A stretch of DNA of 64,000 bases from JANQPX01 sp965222015 (GCA_965222015.1 CBDCTL010000024.1:992001-1056000), one strand, 5' to 3'; shown: positions 7,837-17,402, numbered from the stretch's first letter. Numbers and translations are program-made. Notes: generated by a model not told the origin, from the sequence alone.

Positions 7837-10800
7837 TCAATCGCCGGCCGGTAAGGCCTGGGCCGGTTCCGCCCGGTCGGTCCCGCGCAGCCTGGCGATC
7901 AGCCTGCCGATATCCGCCTGAATCGCGATCATCACTGGCACCAGCAGGAGCACGAGGAAGGTCGTGACCATCAGACCGAAGACGATCGTGATTCCCATCG
8001 GGATGAGAAAGCGCGCCTGCAGGCTGGTCTCGAACATCAGCGGGGTGAGGCCGCCGATGGTGGTGGCGGAGGTCAGGATGACGGCGCGCAGCCGGGCACA
8101 GGCGCCGTCCACGATCGCCTGCCCGATGGCCCGGCCTTCGGCGAGGAAACGGTCGATCGCGGTCACGAGGATGATGCTGTCGTTCACGAGGATGCCGGCG
8201 AGCCCGAGAAACGCGATCAGGCTCAGGATCGAGAGATTGTAGCCCATCAGCAGATGGCCGAGCACGGCGCCGATCAGCCCGAAGGGGATGACCAGCATGA
8301 CCGCGAAGGGGCGGGTGAAGCTGCCGAACACCCAGGCGAGGATGATGTAGATCAAAGCGAGCGCGATCATGCCGCCGATGCGGATGTCGGCGAAGGTTTC
8401 CGCCTGCTCCTCGGCCTTGCCGGCGAAGCGGTAGTCGAGGCCGTAGCGTTCCGCGATCTCGGCGATGCCGCCCTCCTCCAGCGCCTCGATCACCTGCTCC
8501 TGCCTGATCACCGCCTCGTCCAGCTCGGCGGTGATGGCGGTGCGACGAACGCCGTCCTCCCGCTGGATGCGGGCATAGCCGCGGTCTTCGCGCAAGGTCG
8601 CAACCTCGCTCAGCAGCACTTCGCTCCCGGTCGGGCTGAACAGCGGAAAGTCGGCGAGGCCGAGGCGGGCGGCGCCGTCGTCGGTCAGGCTGACCACCAC
8701 CTCGACCTCTTCGTCGGCGCGCGGAAAGCGCTTGGCGATCCGGCCTTCGAGGGCGTCGCGAAGCTGGCGGCCGACGCTCTCGGTGGTGAATCCGAGTGCC
8801 CGGCCGCGCGGCGTGAGCTCGATCAGCACCTCCTCCTTGCCGTAGGGCAGGTCGTCGTCGATCTGGCTGACGCCGGGCAGGCGGGCGAGAAGCGCGCGCA
8901 GCTCCAGCGACGCCTGCTTCAGGCCGTCCAGCGAATGGCCGCCGCGCAGGCGGATGTCGAGCTCGCGCCCGGGCGGGCCGCCGACCCGTTCGGTAAGCGT
9001 GAACGTCTCGACACCGGGCAGCGGCGGGATTGCGGCCCGCCAGGACTCGATGAAATCGTCGATGCGGACCGGCCGCAGGTCCGAGGGAATCAGCTCGACA
9101 TGCATGGAGCCGACATTGTCGCCGGTCACCCGCTGCGAGCCCGCCTGCCGGTTCAGATTGGCGCCGATGCGCGCCAAGCTCATGACGATCAAGTCGTCGG
9201 GATCGTCGACATAGTCGAGCGCCGTCTTCTGCAGCGCCCGATCGATCTCATCGATGGTCGCCGCGGTGGTCGCGCGGTCGCTGCCGGGGGCGAGGGTGAC
9301 GTTGACCTCGATCGTGTCGGTCTCCGGCGAGGAGAAGAAGACGAAGCCGACACGCCCGCCCGCGATCAGCCCGATCGACAGGATCAGGGCGCCGATCGCG
9401 GCCGCGGCGACGGCGTAGCGCCAGACCAGCAGGCGCTCGATCAGGCGGCGGAAACGGAGCTCGCGAAAGCGCTCGAAGCCGCGGTTGAAGCCTTCGCGCC
9501 AGCGGCTCGGTTTGCCCATGCCGCGAAGGGCGCCGCGCATATGGCAGGGCAGGACAAAAAAGCACTCCACCAGGCTCGCGATCAGCACCGCGATCACCAC
9601 CAGCGGCACCTCGCGGATGATCGTGCCGATGATGCCGCCGATGACGAAGATCGGCAGGAAGGAGGCGATGGTGGTCAGTGAAGCGCTGGTCACCGGCGCC
9701 ATCATGTGCAGCACGCCGAGCTCGGCGGCGGCCGGCGGATCGAGACCGCCCTCGCGCAGCGACGCCGCATGTTCGCCGACCACGATCGCATCGTCGACCA
9801 CGATGCCGATCGCCAGCAGCATGGCGAACAGGCTGATCATGTTGATGGACTGGCCGTTGAGCCAGAGCACCGCCAGCATCGCCATCAGTGAAATCGGAAT
9901 GCCGGCAGCGATCCAGAACGCGACCCGGCTGTTCAAAAACAGAAAGAGGATCGCGACCACCAGGACCAGGCCGCCGAGGCCGTTTCGCAGCAGCAGATCG
10001 ATGCGATCGCGGATCAGATTGGCGAGGATGTCGTAGGTCTCGACCTCCATGCCCGCGGGCATGCGATCGGGCAGCTCGGCGAGATAGGTGTCGAGCCGGT
10101 CCGCGATGTCCAGAGCATCGGAGGTCAGCGCCCGCTGGACCTCGATCTCGATCGCGCGTTCACCGAGGCGCCGGGCTTCGGTCTCATCCTCGTCGAAGCC
10201 GTCGGTGACCTCCGCCATGTCGCCGACCGTCAGCTTCCTGCCGGACGGCGTCGATCGCACCTCGATGGCGCCGATGTCGTCGGCCGTGCGGGCGAGTCCG
10301 AGGGCGCGGGGCTGGCGCTCGAAGCTGCCGGCGATGTCGCCTGCCGGCACGTCCTGGGACGAACGGCCGATCGCCGCCGCCACCTCGTCCAGGGTCAGAT
10401 CGAGCCGCCGAAGCGTCTCGGGCACCATCTCGACCCGGATTTCCTCGTCCCGAAAGCCCAGAAACTCGACCCGGTCGACCCCGCGCGCGAGAAGGTCGTC
10501 GCGGATGCGCTTGGCCTGCCGTTTGAGCGCAGCCTCGTCGAACGGCCCGGACAGCACCAGACGGGCGATGGTGTCGTAGCGGACGATCTGGCGGACCGTC
10601 GGCCGCTCGCTGTCCTCGGGAAAGGTGGTGATCTGGGCAACGGCGCTCTCCACCTCGGAAAGTGCTCGCTGCATGTCCGCGCCCTGGCGGTATTCGATAT
10701 AGACCGTGCCCTGGCCTTCGCTCGCGATGCCCGTGGTCTCGTCGACATCGTCGAGAAAGCGGACTTCCGGCTCCAGCGCTTCGACGATCGAAGCTTCGGC

Positions 10801-11010
10801 GTCCTCCGCGGTGGCGCCCGGCCAGACCACGGTCACCTGGATCACGTCGATGCCGAAATCGGGGAAAAACTGGCGATTGAGCTTGGTCAGCGCGAAGAAG
10901 CCGGCCAGCAGCATCACCGCCATCAGAAGATTGCCGGCGGTCGGATGGCGGGCGAACAGGCGGATAAGCCCGCCGCCGCGTGGGTCGATCCCGTCGCCGG
11001 GATCGCTCAC
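7837..11010 (-). CDS. RND-family efflux permease (AcrB/MexF superfamily)
   Basis: 1057 residues, the expected size for an inner-membrane RND pump that exports drugs, lipophiles or metals using the proton gradient. The first membrane segment is near residues 22-42, the second cluster begins at about 340, and TM4 carries the paired proton-relay aspartates in IGIVVDDAIVV (about residues 400-410). Large periplasmic loops follow TM1 and TM7. The GTG start overlaps the stop of the membrane-fusion gene (GTGA, 11007-11010), so the two are translationally coupled. No outer-membrane channel gene is next to it. The broad family (HAE rather than CzcA) is inferred from sequence character; substrate unknown. 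Confidence 0.93.
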   Translation of the reverse strand: MSDPGDGIDPRGGGLIRLFARHPTAGNLLMAVMLLAGFFALTKLNRQFFPDFGIDVIQVTVVWPGATAEDAEASIVEALEPEVRFLDDVDETTGIASEGQGTVYIEYRQGADMQRALSEVESAVAQITTFPEDSERPTVRQIVRYDTIARLVLSGPFDEAALKRQAKRIRDDLLARGVDRVEFLGFRDEEIRVEMVPETLRRLDLTLDEVAAAIGRSSQDVPAGDIAGSFERQPRALGLARTADDIGAIEVRSTPSGRKLTVGDMAEVTDGFDEDETEARRLGERAIEIEVQRALTSDALDIADRLDTYLAELPDRMPAGMEVETYDILANLIRDRIDLLLRNGLGGLVLVVAILFLFLNSRVAFWIAAGIPISLMAMLAVLWLNGQSINMISLFAMLLAIGIVVDDAIVVGEHAASLREGGLDPPAAAELGVLHMMAPVTSASLTTIASFLPIFVIGGIIGTIIREVPLVVIAVLIASLVECFFVLPCHMRGALRGMGKPSRWREGFNRGFERFRELRFRRLIERLLVWRYAVAAAAIGALILSIGLIAGGRVGFVFFSSPETDTIEVNVTLAPGSDRATTAATIDEIDRALQKTALDYVDDPDDLIVMSLARIGANLNRQAGSQRVTGDNVGSMHVELIPSDLRPVRIDDFIESWRAAIPPLPGVETFTLTERVGGPPGRELDIRLRGGHSLDGLKQASLELRALLARLPGVSQIDDDLPYGKEEVLIELTPRGRALGFTTESVGRQLRDALEGRIAKRFPRADEEVEVVVSLTDDGAARLGLADFPLFSPTGSEVLLSEVATLREDRGYARIQREDGVRRTAITAELDEAVIRQEQVIEALEEGGIAEIAERYGLDYRFAGKAEEQAETFADIRIGGMIALALIYIILAWVFGSFTRPFAVMLVIPFGLIGAVLGHLLMGYNLSILSLIAFLGLAGILVNDSIILVTAIDRFLAEGRAIGQAIVDGACARLRAVILTSATTIGGLTPLMFETSLQARFLIPMGITIVFGLMVTTFLVLLLVPVMIAIQADIGRLIARLRGTDRAEPAQALPAGD

Positions 11011-12245
11011 TCCACCACCTCGACCCTGATGCCGGGGCCGATCTCGGCAAGGCGCGAGGTCACGACTTCGGCGCCGTCGGCGATATCGCCGGCGATCAAC
11101 ACGCGGTCGCCCTGCGCGGACAAGAGGTCGACGGTCGCCTCCCGAAGCCGGTCGTCCTCGACGACATAGACGGTGTCCTTGCCGAACAGCGCGCTCGCCG
11201 GCAGCTCGACCACGTCTTCGTAGAGCCGGTCCTGCATCTCGACCCGGATGAACGCACCCGGCCGAAGCGGCATGTCCGGATGCGCGTCGTCGATGATCGC
11301 GTAGACGGCGACGCCGCCGCTCGACGGATCGATCGCGGGCACGATTCGGGCGATGGTCGCCGGGAGCTCAAAGGTGGTCTCGCCGAGCGTCCAGCGGCCG
11401 ACCACCTCCCCGCCGATCAGCCCGCTTTGCCAGAGCCGTCCGAAATCCCGATCCGCAAGCTCGAAGCTGATCTCGAGCGCCCGATCGTCGATCAGGCGGG
11501 CGATGGCATCGGACGTGCCGAGCGTCTGCCCGAGCTCCGCCTCGACATCCGCGATCAGGCCCGCGAACGGCGCCTCGATCACCGTATCGGCGAGATCGCG
11601 CTCGGCACGGTTTTTCTGGACGGTCAGGCGATCGATCGCCGCGTCCGCCTGTGCGAGCTGCGCTTCCAGTACGACGATCGCCTGCTCGCGCCGGCGAACG
11701 GCATCGTTCTGGCGGGAAAAGGCGATCTTGGCGTCGTCCAGGGACTTTTCGGACGCGGCGCTACTGGTGGAAAGCCGTTCGAAGCGTTCGACGTCCCGGC
11801 GGATCAGCGCGAGCTGTTCGCGATCGGTCTCGAGACTCATTTCTTCGCCGGCGCTGGTCGCCCTGAGTTCGGTCCGCCTCGCCTCGGCCTCGGCGATCTG
11901 GGCGTCGAGTTCGTCGACCGCTGATCGATAGTCGAAGGGATCGATGCGCAGCATCAGCTCGCCCTCGGCAAACCGCCCACCCTCGCGCAGCTTCGGCGAA
12001 GCCTCGATCACCTCACCGCCGACCCTTGGCCGGATCGTCGCCTCGCGGCCGGCGACCACCTCGCCATAGAGATCGAGCGTCGGCTGATGATCGCGATGCT
12101 CGACGGTGGCGGTGCGCACGGTCCAGACGGTCTCCGCCTGCTCTTTCGGCGCGACCTCGGGCCTGGTCGCGCGCAGATAGCCGGCGCCGGCGAGGGACGC
12201 GGCGATCAGAACCAGAGGCAGCAGGACTTTTGGCGAAATGCGCAC
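11007..12245 (-). CDS. RND efflux membrane-fusion (periplasmic adaptor) protein
   Basis: 412 residues. One N-terminal hydrophobic anchor (about residues 8-24) is followed by a barrel/lipoyl half-motif (GEVVAGREATIRPRVGGEV, about 60-79), a long helical hairpin (about 110-215) rich in Glu, Arg and Ala, and a second lipoyl half (APFAGLIADVEAELGQ, about 225). This is the HlyD/AcrA adaptor order. It links the downstream RND permease to an outer-membrane channel. Start is GTG at 12245. First gene of a two-gene operon. Confidence 0.92.
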   Translation of the reverse strand: MRISPKVLLPLVLIAASLAGAGYLRATRPEVAPKEQAETVWTVRTATVEHRDHQPTLDLYGEVVAGREATIRPRVGGEVIEASPKLREGGRFAEGELMLRIDPFDYRSAVDELDAQIAEAEARRTELRATSAGEEMSLETDREQLALIRRDVERFERLSTSSAASEKSLDDAKIAFSRQNDAVRRREQAIVVLEAQLAQADAAIDRLTVQKNRAERDLADTVIEAPFAGLIADVEAELGQTLGTSDAIARLIDDRALEISFELADRDFGRLWQSGLIGGEVVGRWTLGETTFELPATIARIVPAIDPSSGGVAVYAIIDDAHPDMPLRPGAFIRVEMQDRLYEDVVELPASALFGKDTVYVVEDDRLREATVDLLSAQGDRVLIAGDIADGAEVVTSRLAEIGPGIRVEVVE

Positions 12246-12354
12246 GTCAGACTGTCAATCGGTTGCCGTCGTCTTCGCAAACGTTCTCCTGGCATGTAGC
12301 GATCGCGGATCACCGCCACAAGGCCGCGCACCCGGTCCCGATGTCGCGCCCGCT

Positions 12355-13101
12355 TCAGGAGCGCGCCTGCGCCGGACGCTTCAGGGACAGGAGATGGCCG
12401 TTCGCCTTCAGCCAGTCGCGATGTCGCTCGAAGTCCGGCATGACCTCGCCGACCGCCCGCCAGAAAGGCGGCTGGTGGTGGCGGTGCCGGAGATGGCAGA
12501 GTTCATGCACGACCACATAGTCGAAGACCGGAACGGCTGCGAGGATCAGGCGCCAGTTGAGGTTGATGACGCCCGCATGGGTGCAGCTGCCCCAAAGCCG
12601 CTTCTGGTCCTTGATGCGAAGCCCGGACGGCGAAAGGCCGTTTGGTGGTCCGAAGCGTTTGATCGCAATCGCCGCGTCCTCGCGCGCCTGGCGCTTCAGA
12701 TGGCGGGTGAGCGCTATCTCGATCGCCTCTTCATGCTCGGATGGCGCCAGGCGCTTCGGAAGCGCCACATGAAACCCGTCGCCCTCGACGAGCTTCGGAT
12801 GAACCCGCTCGCCAATCGTTACCCGGAGCGGCGTGGGCTCGCCGCGAAAGGGGATGTGCGCACCATCCTCCAGCCGCTCCGGCGCCGGATGACGCGCGAG
12901 CGCGCTCCGGTATTTTTCCACCTTCTCTCGGATCCACGCGCGATGGCCGTCGATGAAGCGCTCGACCTCACCCGCCCGCACCCTCGGCGGCACCACCACC
13001 TCCACGCCGTCCGGCCGCACGGTCAGCCGAAGGCGTTTCGCGCGGGCACTCTCGCGCAGGCTGTATTCGATCCTTTCGAGCCCGATGGTGAGATGCGGCA
13101 T
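12355..13101 (-). CDS. YgjP-like zinc metallopeptidase domain protein (DUF45)
   Basis: 248 residues. The zinc-peptidase motif VVVHELCHLRHRHHQPPFW sits near residues 182-200 (HExxH-type: H-E-L-C-H) with a third-ligand region after it, and WGSCTHAGVINLNWRL just before is typical of the M48-related YgjP/DUF45 family. The ATG at 13101 is chosen over a GTG at 13134 because a GGCGGATGGA Shine-Dalgarno-like stretch precedes it and the shorter form matches the family start. Divergent from the SMP-30 gene. The cellular substrate is unknown. Confidence 0.85.
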   Translation of the reverse strand: MPHLTIGLERIEYSLRESARAKRLRLTVRPDGVEVVVPPRVRAGEVERFIDGHRAWIREKVEKYRSALARHPAPERLEDGAHIPFRGEPTPLRVTIGERVHPKLVEGDGFHVALPKRLAPSEHEEAIEIALTRHLKRQAREDAAIAIKRFGPPNGLSPSGLRIKDQKRLWGSCTHAGVINLNWRLILAAVPVFDYVVVHELCHLRHRHHQPPFWRAVGEVMPDFERHRDWLKANGHLLSLKRPAQARS

Positions 13102-13193
13102 TTTCCATCCGCCAGAACAGCAAGTCGTTTGCACCAGACCGCCAACGCGTTAAGGATGTGGCGATCCCTTGGCAAGACCCGGAAGGGCGGAAG

Positions 13194-14117
13194 ATGACGG
13201 AAATTCGCGAGATCGCCGACGGCCTGATGTTCCCCGAAGGCCCGATCGCCATGCCGGACGGCTCGGTGCTCCTGGTCGAGATCGCACGGCGCACGCTGAC
13301 CCGGGTCTTTCCGGACGGCCGCAAGGAGATCGTGGCCGAGACCGGCGGCGGGCCGAACGGCGCTGCGATCGGGCCGGACGGCAAATGCTATATCTGCAAC
13401 AATGGCGGCTTCGAGTTCGTGCGCGCCGGCGCCGGCCTGCAGCCGATCGGCCAAGCCTACGACTATAGCGGCGGGCGGATCGAGCGCATCGATCTCGAAA
13501 CCGGCGCGATCGAGGTGCTCTATCGCGGCACGCCGGAGCATCCGCTCAAGGGCCCGAACGACATCGTCTTCGACGATCAGGGCGGTTTTTATTTCACCGA
13601 TCTCGGCAAGCTCCGCCCGCGCGACCTGGACCGGGGCGGGCTCTATTACGGCAAGGCCGACGGCTCCCTGATCGAGGAGATCGCCTATCCCCTGATCACC
13701 CCGAACGGCATCGGCCTCTCGCCGGACGGCAAGACCCTCTACGCGGTCGAGACCGAGGCGGCCAGGCTCTGGTCCTGGCCGATCCGCTCTCCGGGCGTGC
13801 TGGGGAAGGAGCCCTGGCCGATCCCCCATGGCGGCAGGCTGGTGCGCGGCATGGGCGGCTATCAGCGCTTCGACAGTCTCGCTTTGGACGCGGACGGCCG
13901 GATCTGCGTGGCGACCCTGATCAATGGCGGCATCACGGTGATCAGCCCGGACGGCGCCGAGGCCGAGCATGTGCCGATGCCGGACCTTTGGACGACCAAC
14001 ATCTGCTTCGGCGGCGAGGGTCTGAAGACCGCCTACATCACCCTTTCCAATTCCGGCCGGCTGGTCGCCTGCGACTGGCCGAACGCCGGTCTGCCGCTCA
14101 ACTACCTGAACAGATGA
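13194..14117 (+). CDS. SMP-30/gluconolactonase/LRE family protein
   Basis: 307-residue six-bladed beta-propeller hydrolase. The N-terminal LMFPEGPIAMPDGS carries the metal-ligand glutamate, GPNDIVFDDQGGFYFTD (about 121) the metal-binding Asn and Asp, and LITPNGIGLSPDGK (about 164) the second Asn; DSLALDADGRICVATLINGG (about 223) holds the active-site Asp. The family opens sugar lactones or related lactones. The ATG at 13194 has GGAAGGGCGGAAG just upstream; a GTG 36 bp earlier is less likely. Its stop overlaps the ankyrin lipoprotein start (ATGA). Confidence 0.88.
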   Translation: MTEIREIADGLMFPEGPIAMPDGSVLLVEIARRTLTRVFPDGRKEIVAETGGGPNGAAIGPDGKCYICNNGGFEFVRAGAGLQPIGQAYDYSGGRIERIDLETGAIEVLYRGTPEHPLKGPNDIVFDDQGGFYFTDLGKLRPRDLDRGGLYYGKADGSLIEEIAYPLITPNGIGLSPDGKTLYAVETEAARLWSWPIRSPGVLGKEPWPIPHGGRLVRGMGGYQRFDSLALDADGRICVATLINGGITVISPDGAEAEHVPMPDLWTTNICFGGEGLKTAYITLSNSGRLVACDWPNAGLPLNYLNR

Positions 14118-14575
14118 CGCTTCGCACTCCCGCCGTCGCCCTCCTTTTCGGACTGTTCGTGCTCGCGGGCTGTTCCAGTCAGCATCTGCCGGCGCCGCTG
14201 CGTCCGAGCGTCGAGGAGGAGCTTCTGCTCGCAGCGAAAAGGGGCGACGCGGTGGCGGTCTGGGCGGCGCTGGCGGCGGGCTCCCATCCCGATATCGCGG
14301 ATCAGTACGGCAACACCGCCCTGATCTTCGCCGCCCGCGACGGCCATCTCGAGGTCGCCGAAACGCTGATCGCCTATGGCGCCACGGTCGACTGGCAGGA
14401 CGACGAGGAGGTGACGCCGCTGATCCTCGCCGCTTCCCACAATCACCCCGACATCGCGAATCTGCTGCTCAGCAACGGCGCCATTCCCGCGATCAGGGAT
14501 CAATGGGGCCGAACCGCCCTCGATTACGCCGAACGCCGCGGCCCCGACGACCCCATCGCCGCCATGCTCCGCTAG
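14114..14575 (+). CDS. Ankyrin-repeat lipoprotein
   Basis: 153 residues. Signal peptide with lipobox LAGC, lipidated Cys at residue 20, so it is predicted to be a lipoprotein in the periplasm or outer membrane. Residues 35-150 contain about three to four ankyrin repeats (GNTALIFAARDGHLEVAETLI, TPLILAASHNHPDIANLLL, GRTALDYAE). The start codon overlaps the lactonase stop (ATGA), so it is translated as a coupled pair, perhaps to dock or regulate the lactonase in an exported location. No partner can be named from sequence. Confidence 0.85.
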   Translation: MTLRTPAVALLFGLFVLAGCSSQHLPAPLRPSVEEELLLAAKRGDAVAVWAALAAGSHPDIADQYGNTALIFAARDGHLEVAETLIAYGATVDWQDDEEVTPLILAASHNHPDIANLLLSNGAIPAIRDQWGRTALDYAERRGPDDPIAAMLR

Positions 14576-14594
14576 CGGAATGTCCGCATCACGG
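14573..14594 (+). repeat. Stop-codon triloop hairpin repeat, copy a
   Basis: TAG stop of the ankyrin gene followed by CGGAATGTCCGCATCACGG. Perfect 5-bp stem GCGGA/TCCGC with an ATG triloop (14575-14587). Member of a dispersed family also seen at 20331, 45858, 46475, 51958, 57470 and 60184. Confidence 0.65.
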
Positions 14595-14901
14595 ACTTTG
14601 GGGGTGCCGGCGCCGAACGTGTTCTCGTCGACCGGGTATGCGGTTCTTTTGCGGGGGAAGGGTCTGTTCCTCCGTCTTCTTCCGCCGGCACGCCGTGATC
14701 CTGAGATGCCTCTCCGGTTGGGCGGCTGAATTTCTGGCTGCCCTGTCATCTCGTCCGTACACGCCGTTCCTGCGGGTCAAGCATGTCTCTATGCGATTAA
14801 CGCTTGGCCGCCGCATGATGGGGTCGGGGAGCGATTTTCTTTCGGAAAGGAAGACTTCCCGGGGGCGGCGGGGCACCGATCTGATTCGGAAATTCGCGGT
14901 A
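14595..14901. other. Noncoding gap between convergent genes
   Basis: About 300 bp between the ankyrin gene and the convergent patatin gene. Apart from the hairpin repeat at its left edge I see no gene, terminator or repeat that I can support. Confidence 0.5.
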
Positions 14902-16707
14902 TCATGCGGCTTTCTTCGTCTCCCGCCTTGCCGGTTCGCGGCGCCGGAACACCGTCCGCTTCGGGGCCGTGGCCGGCGTCACCGGTTCGACGCCGATGCT
15001 TCGCAGCCGACCGACCTTCAAAAAAGCTCGGCTGGCGCGGCGTCGAAACGCCGCCTTCAGCCAGAGCGGCAGCGCCAGGACGACGGCACCCGCATGGCGC
15101 ACGAGACGCGCCTTGGCACCTGCACGAACGGCGTCGAGGAGCCGCCGGCCGAACAGCCAGATGGCGAGTGCTGCGACGCCGCCGGTGATCATCGTCCAGC
15201 CGCCGTCCTCGCCCGTGGCCGGACGAACCGACGACCAGATCGCGCCGAGGGCGATCAGCGAGAGCGAAAAGGCGATGGCGCCGAGCCAGAAGGTCACGGT
15301 CTGCCCCTGGGCCAGCCGCGGCCCTTGGAAGAGCTGGTGACAGGCGGCGTCGAGATGCTGTCGAAGGGCGTTGGGCGGCTCGCGAAGAGCGTCGAACATC
15401 GGCGCGAAACGCCAGGGACCGCCGTCGATCGGCGGGTCGCACGGCCAGGCGGCGCCGTTCAGCCGGAGACGTTCGAAGCCGCGCTTGGCCAGAAGATAAC
15501 CGTTCGCCATGAGGGTCATGGATTCGATCTCGCTCGGCGCGTCGAGATCCGCGCGCATGGCGGCGATCCTGGCCTGCAGACCGCGCTCGACGCCGTAGCT
15601 GGTGACGTCGTCCTCCATGCGATCGCGGACGACCTGGCCGCCGCCAGCCTTGCCCGCGGGCAGGATGTCTGGTCTGCCGAGCTCGCTTCCGAGATGGATG
15701 AAGGCCACGCGACCCGGTCTCGCCGCCATCAGCTCGTCCAGCTGGCGAACGCGCATGCCCGTGATGCCGCGCCCGCGCGAGCCGCCGTCGAAGCCGCCGC
15801 CGTCGACCAGAATGCAATGGCTGCAGGCGCGTTCGATCAGGACATCGCTTGCAAAAGCGTCGGCGATCGAGCCGTCACCCAGCCGAAGATCACGGAAGGA
15901 CGCGGGCTGGTCAGGGTCGGGATAGAGCCTCTCGAGCCGAAGCGGCTCGAGCAGACCGGGGGTCGCCATCGACGCCGCCACGGCGCGGCCCAGGGTCATG
16001 CCGGCATGGGCGTCGGGCAGGCGTCGAAAAGCGGTCTTCGCCAGCCGTGGCGTCTCGATCAGATGACTGGCCGCAGGCCGCATGACCGGCTCGCCCATGC
16101 CGTCGTCATCGAACTGCCAGAGATGGCCGCTGTCGACGTCGGCGGCGTGCAGCACCAGGGCCGGTACCCTGCAGTGACGTTTCGGGTTTTCGCGGATCGG
16201 GTTGAAGTCATCGTCGCCGCGCGGACGGATGGCGAGCATGCGAAGCTCGATCGGCCGCTTCGGATCACCGTTCCAGACCGGGCGAAAGAGATGACGGTCC
16301 AGAAGGTCGCCGAGCCGCGACGCGCTGGAATAACCGGCTCTGCCGCGCTTCAGATTGGCGGGCAGGCTGGCAAACAGCCGGGCGCGAAGATCGGTCTGCA
16401 CGACGTCCAGGAGGTGGCGCTCGACCGCCGCCACAAGGCCGATCAGCCCCGGCGTGCCGATCTCGCCCTCGGCATCCAGAGCACGCTTCAGATGCAGGTG
16501 ATAGAGCGCCGCCGTCAACGTGCCGCCGGAGACCGCCGAGATCACGTCGACCCGTCGCAAAAGATCGAGTTCGGCGAGCCGCGCCAGCACGCCCAGATGG
16601 ACCAGCGCCGCCTTCACGCCTCGCCCCGACAGCGCAAGACCGATGCGCCGCCCCTCGCTGTCCGCGATCTCCCGCCCGTCTGGTGTCATGGTCGCGCTCA
16701 TGACCAT
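14902..16707 (-). CDS. Patatin-like phospholipase with C-terminal membrane segments
   Basis: 601 residues. Oxyanion-hole region LSGRGVKAALVHLGVL (about 29-44), nucleophile elbow SAVSGGTLTAA (Ser about 61), and the dyad aspartate in VDGGGFDGG (about 297) show the patatin Ser-Asp fold, which hydrolyses acyl lipids. Two hydrophobic segments follow at roughly 475-495 and 515-532, then a basic tail, so the protein is membrane-anchored at its C-terminal end. The elbow is A-V-S-G-G rather than G-x-S-x-G, as in many bacterial patatins. It stands alone; the sequence between 16735 and 16800 upstream is AT-rich and probably contains its promoter. Confidence 0.85.
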   Translation of the reverse strand: MVMSATMTPDGREIADSEGRRIGLALSGRGVKAALVHLGVLARLAELDLLRRVDVISAVSGGTLTAALYHLHLKRALDAEGEIGTPGLIGLVAAVERHLLDVVQTDLRARLFASLPANLKRGRAGYSSASRLGDLLDRHLFRPVWNGDPKRPIELRMLAIRPRGDDDFNPIRENPKRHCRVPALVLHAADVDSGHLWQFDDDGMGEPVMRPAASHLIETPRLAKTAFRRLPDAHAGMTLGRAVAASMATPGLLEPLRLERLYPDPDQPASFRDLRLGDGSIADAFASDVLIERACSHCILVDGGGFDGGSRGRGITGMRVRQLDELMAARPGRVAFIHLGSELGRPDILPAGKAGGGQVVRDRMEDDVTSYGVERGLQARIAAMRADLDAPSEIESMTLMANGYLLAKRGFERLRLNGAAWPCDPPIDGGPWRFAPMFDALREPPNALRQHLDAACHQLFQGPRLAQGQTVTFWLGAIAFSLSLIALGAIWSSVRPATGEDGGWTMITGGVAALAIWLFGRRLLDAVRAGAKARLVRHAGAVVLALPLWLKAAFRRRASRAFLKVGRLRSIGVEPVTPATAPKRTVFRRREPARRETKKAA

Positions 16708-17052
16708 GTTTCACCACGCCCGCTCGATTTTTTCTATCCTTAAAATGTATATATTTTTGATAATAATCGCGTTTAACGATAATTTACGGCGTCGATAGAC
16801 AGTGTGGTGATCGAGCTTCACCGATCAGCCGCCGACGATGCATCAAGCGGTCCCTCTTTCCGCCATGTCTGGTCACCGTGTATGCGACATCGCCTTTCAC
16901 GGCTGATCGATAGCCCCGGCCTTGCTCCTCAAAGACGGCATCTCCGTCCCGCGAGCACGCTCTACCTGCCTCTTCAGGCCGCCCTCTCCTCTAAACGAGG
17001 ACGACCTGCCGCCCCTTCCGTCCATTTGTCCTTGCCCGGCGTTCACCTTTCC
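16708..17052. other. Intergenic region upstream of the patatin gene
   Basis: AT-rich block at about 16735-16800 directly before the patatin start, then ordinary GC-rich DNA without a supported gene. A plus-strand frame at 16804-17406 runs through the hairpin element that follows and has no start signal. Confidence 0.5.
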
Positions 17053-17191
17053 TTAACCGGCCTCTGTCATGGTCACGATCCGGTCCATGCGATCCTGGGA
17101 ATCCGTCCGTCCGCCAAGAGGGTGAGGCGAGGCTCGGACTCCCAGGATCGCATGGACCGGCTTGGGCGATGTTATGACATGCTGCGGTTAA
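17053..17191. repeat. TTAACC/hairpin/GGTTAA element, copy 2
   Basis: 139 bp between patatin and amtB. TTAACC at 17053-17058, GGTTAA at 17186-17191. Left arm 17082-17105 and right arm 17135-17158: 23 of 24 pairs, extended by two more C-G pairs at the base. The only mismatch is at the N of GANTC (GAATC on the left, GACTC on the right), so both arms still carry GANTC. Confidence 0.85.
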
Positions 17192-17340
17192 CGAAACGTG
17201 AAGTGGAGCGGTGGACGCGAGGAAGGTCGGGCGTGAGATCAGAAGCGCGATGCGCCGGTCTCGGGGTGGATGAAGAATTGGATCGGAATCGGGCGTGGTC
17301 GGCGAAAGCAGATCGCACTGTCCGCTCGACCCTCTCCATC

Positions 17341-17377
17341 AAAAGAAAGGCCCGCCCGGTTCCTGGCCGGGCGGGCC
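17341..17377 (-). terminator. Intrinsic terminator of amtB
   Basis: Read on the minus strand: perfect 11-bp stem GGCCCGCCCGG/CCGGGCGGGCC with a 7-nt loop, followed by TTTCTTTT. It lies 26 bp beyond the amtB stop. Confidence 0.92.
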
Positions 17378-17402
17378 GATCGCGCCGTGAAGGGAGCCGA
17401 CA

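Noticed and set aside
8254..9681. 475-codon plus-strand frame inside the RND permease
   Set aside because: Opposite strand of a well-supported 1057-residue pump; composition is that of a shadow frame.
12238..13197. 319-codon plus-strand frame opposite the YgjP-like gene
   Set aside because: Antisense to a gene with a clear HELCH motif; no signal for translation.
16777..16790. 14-mer CGATAATTTACGGC also present at 40133-40146
   Set aside because: In a 64-kb window several chance 14-mer matches are expected, and the flanks do not agree.
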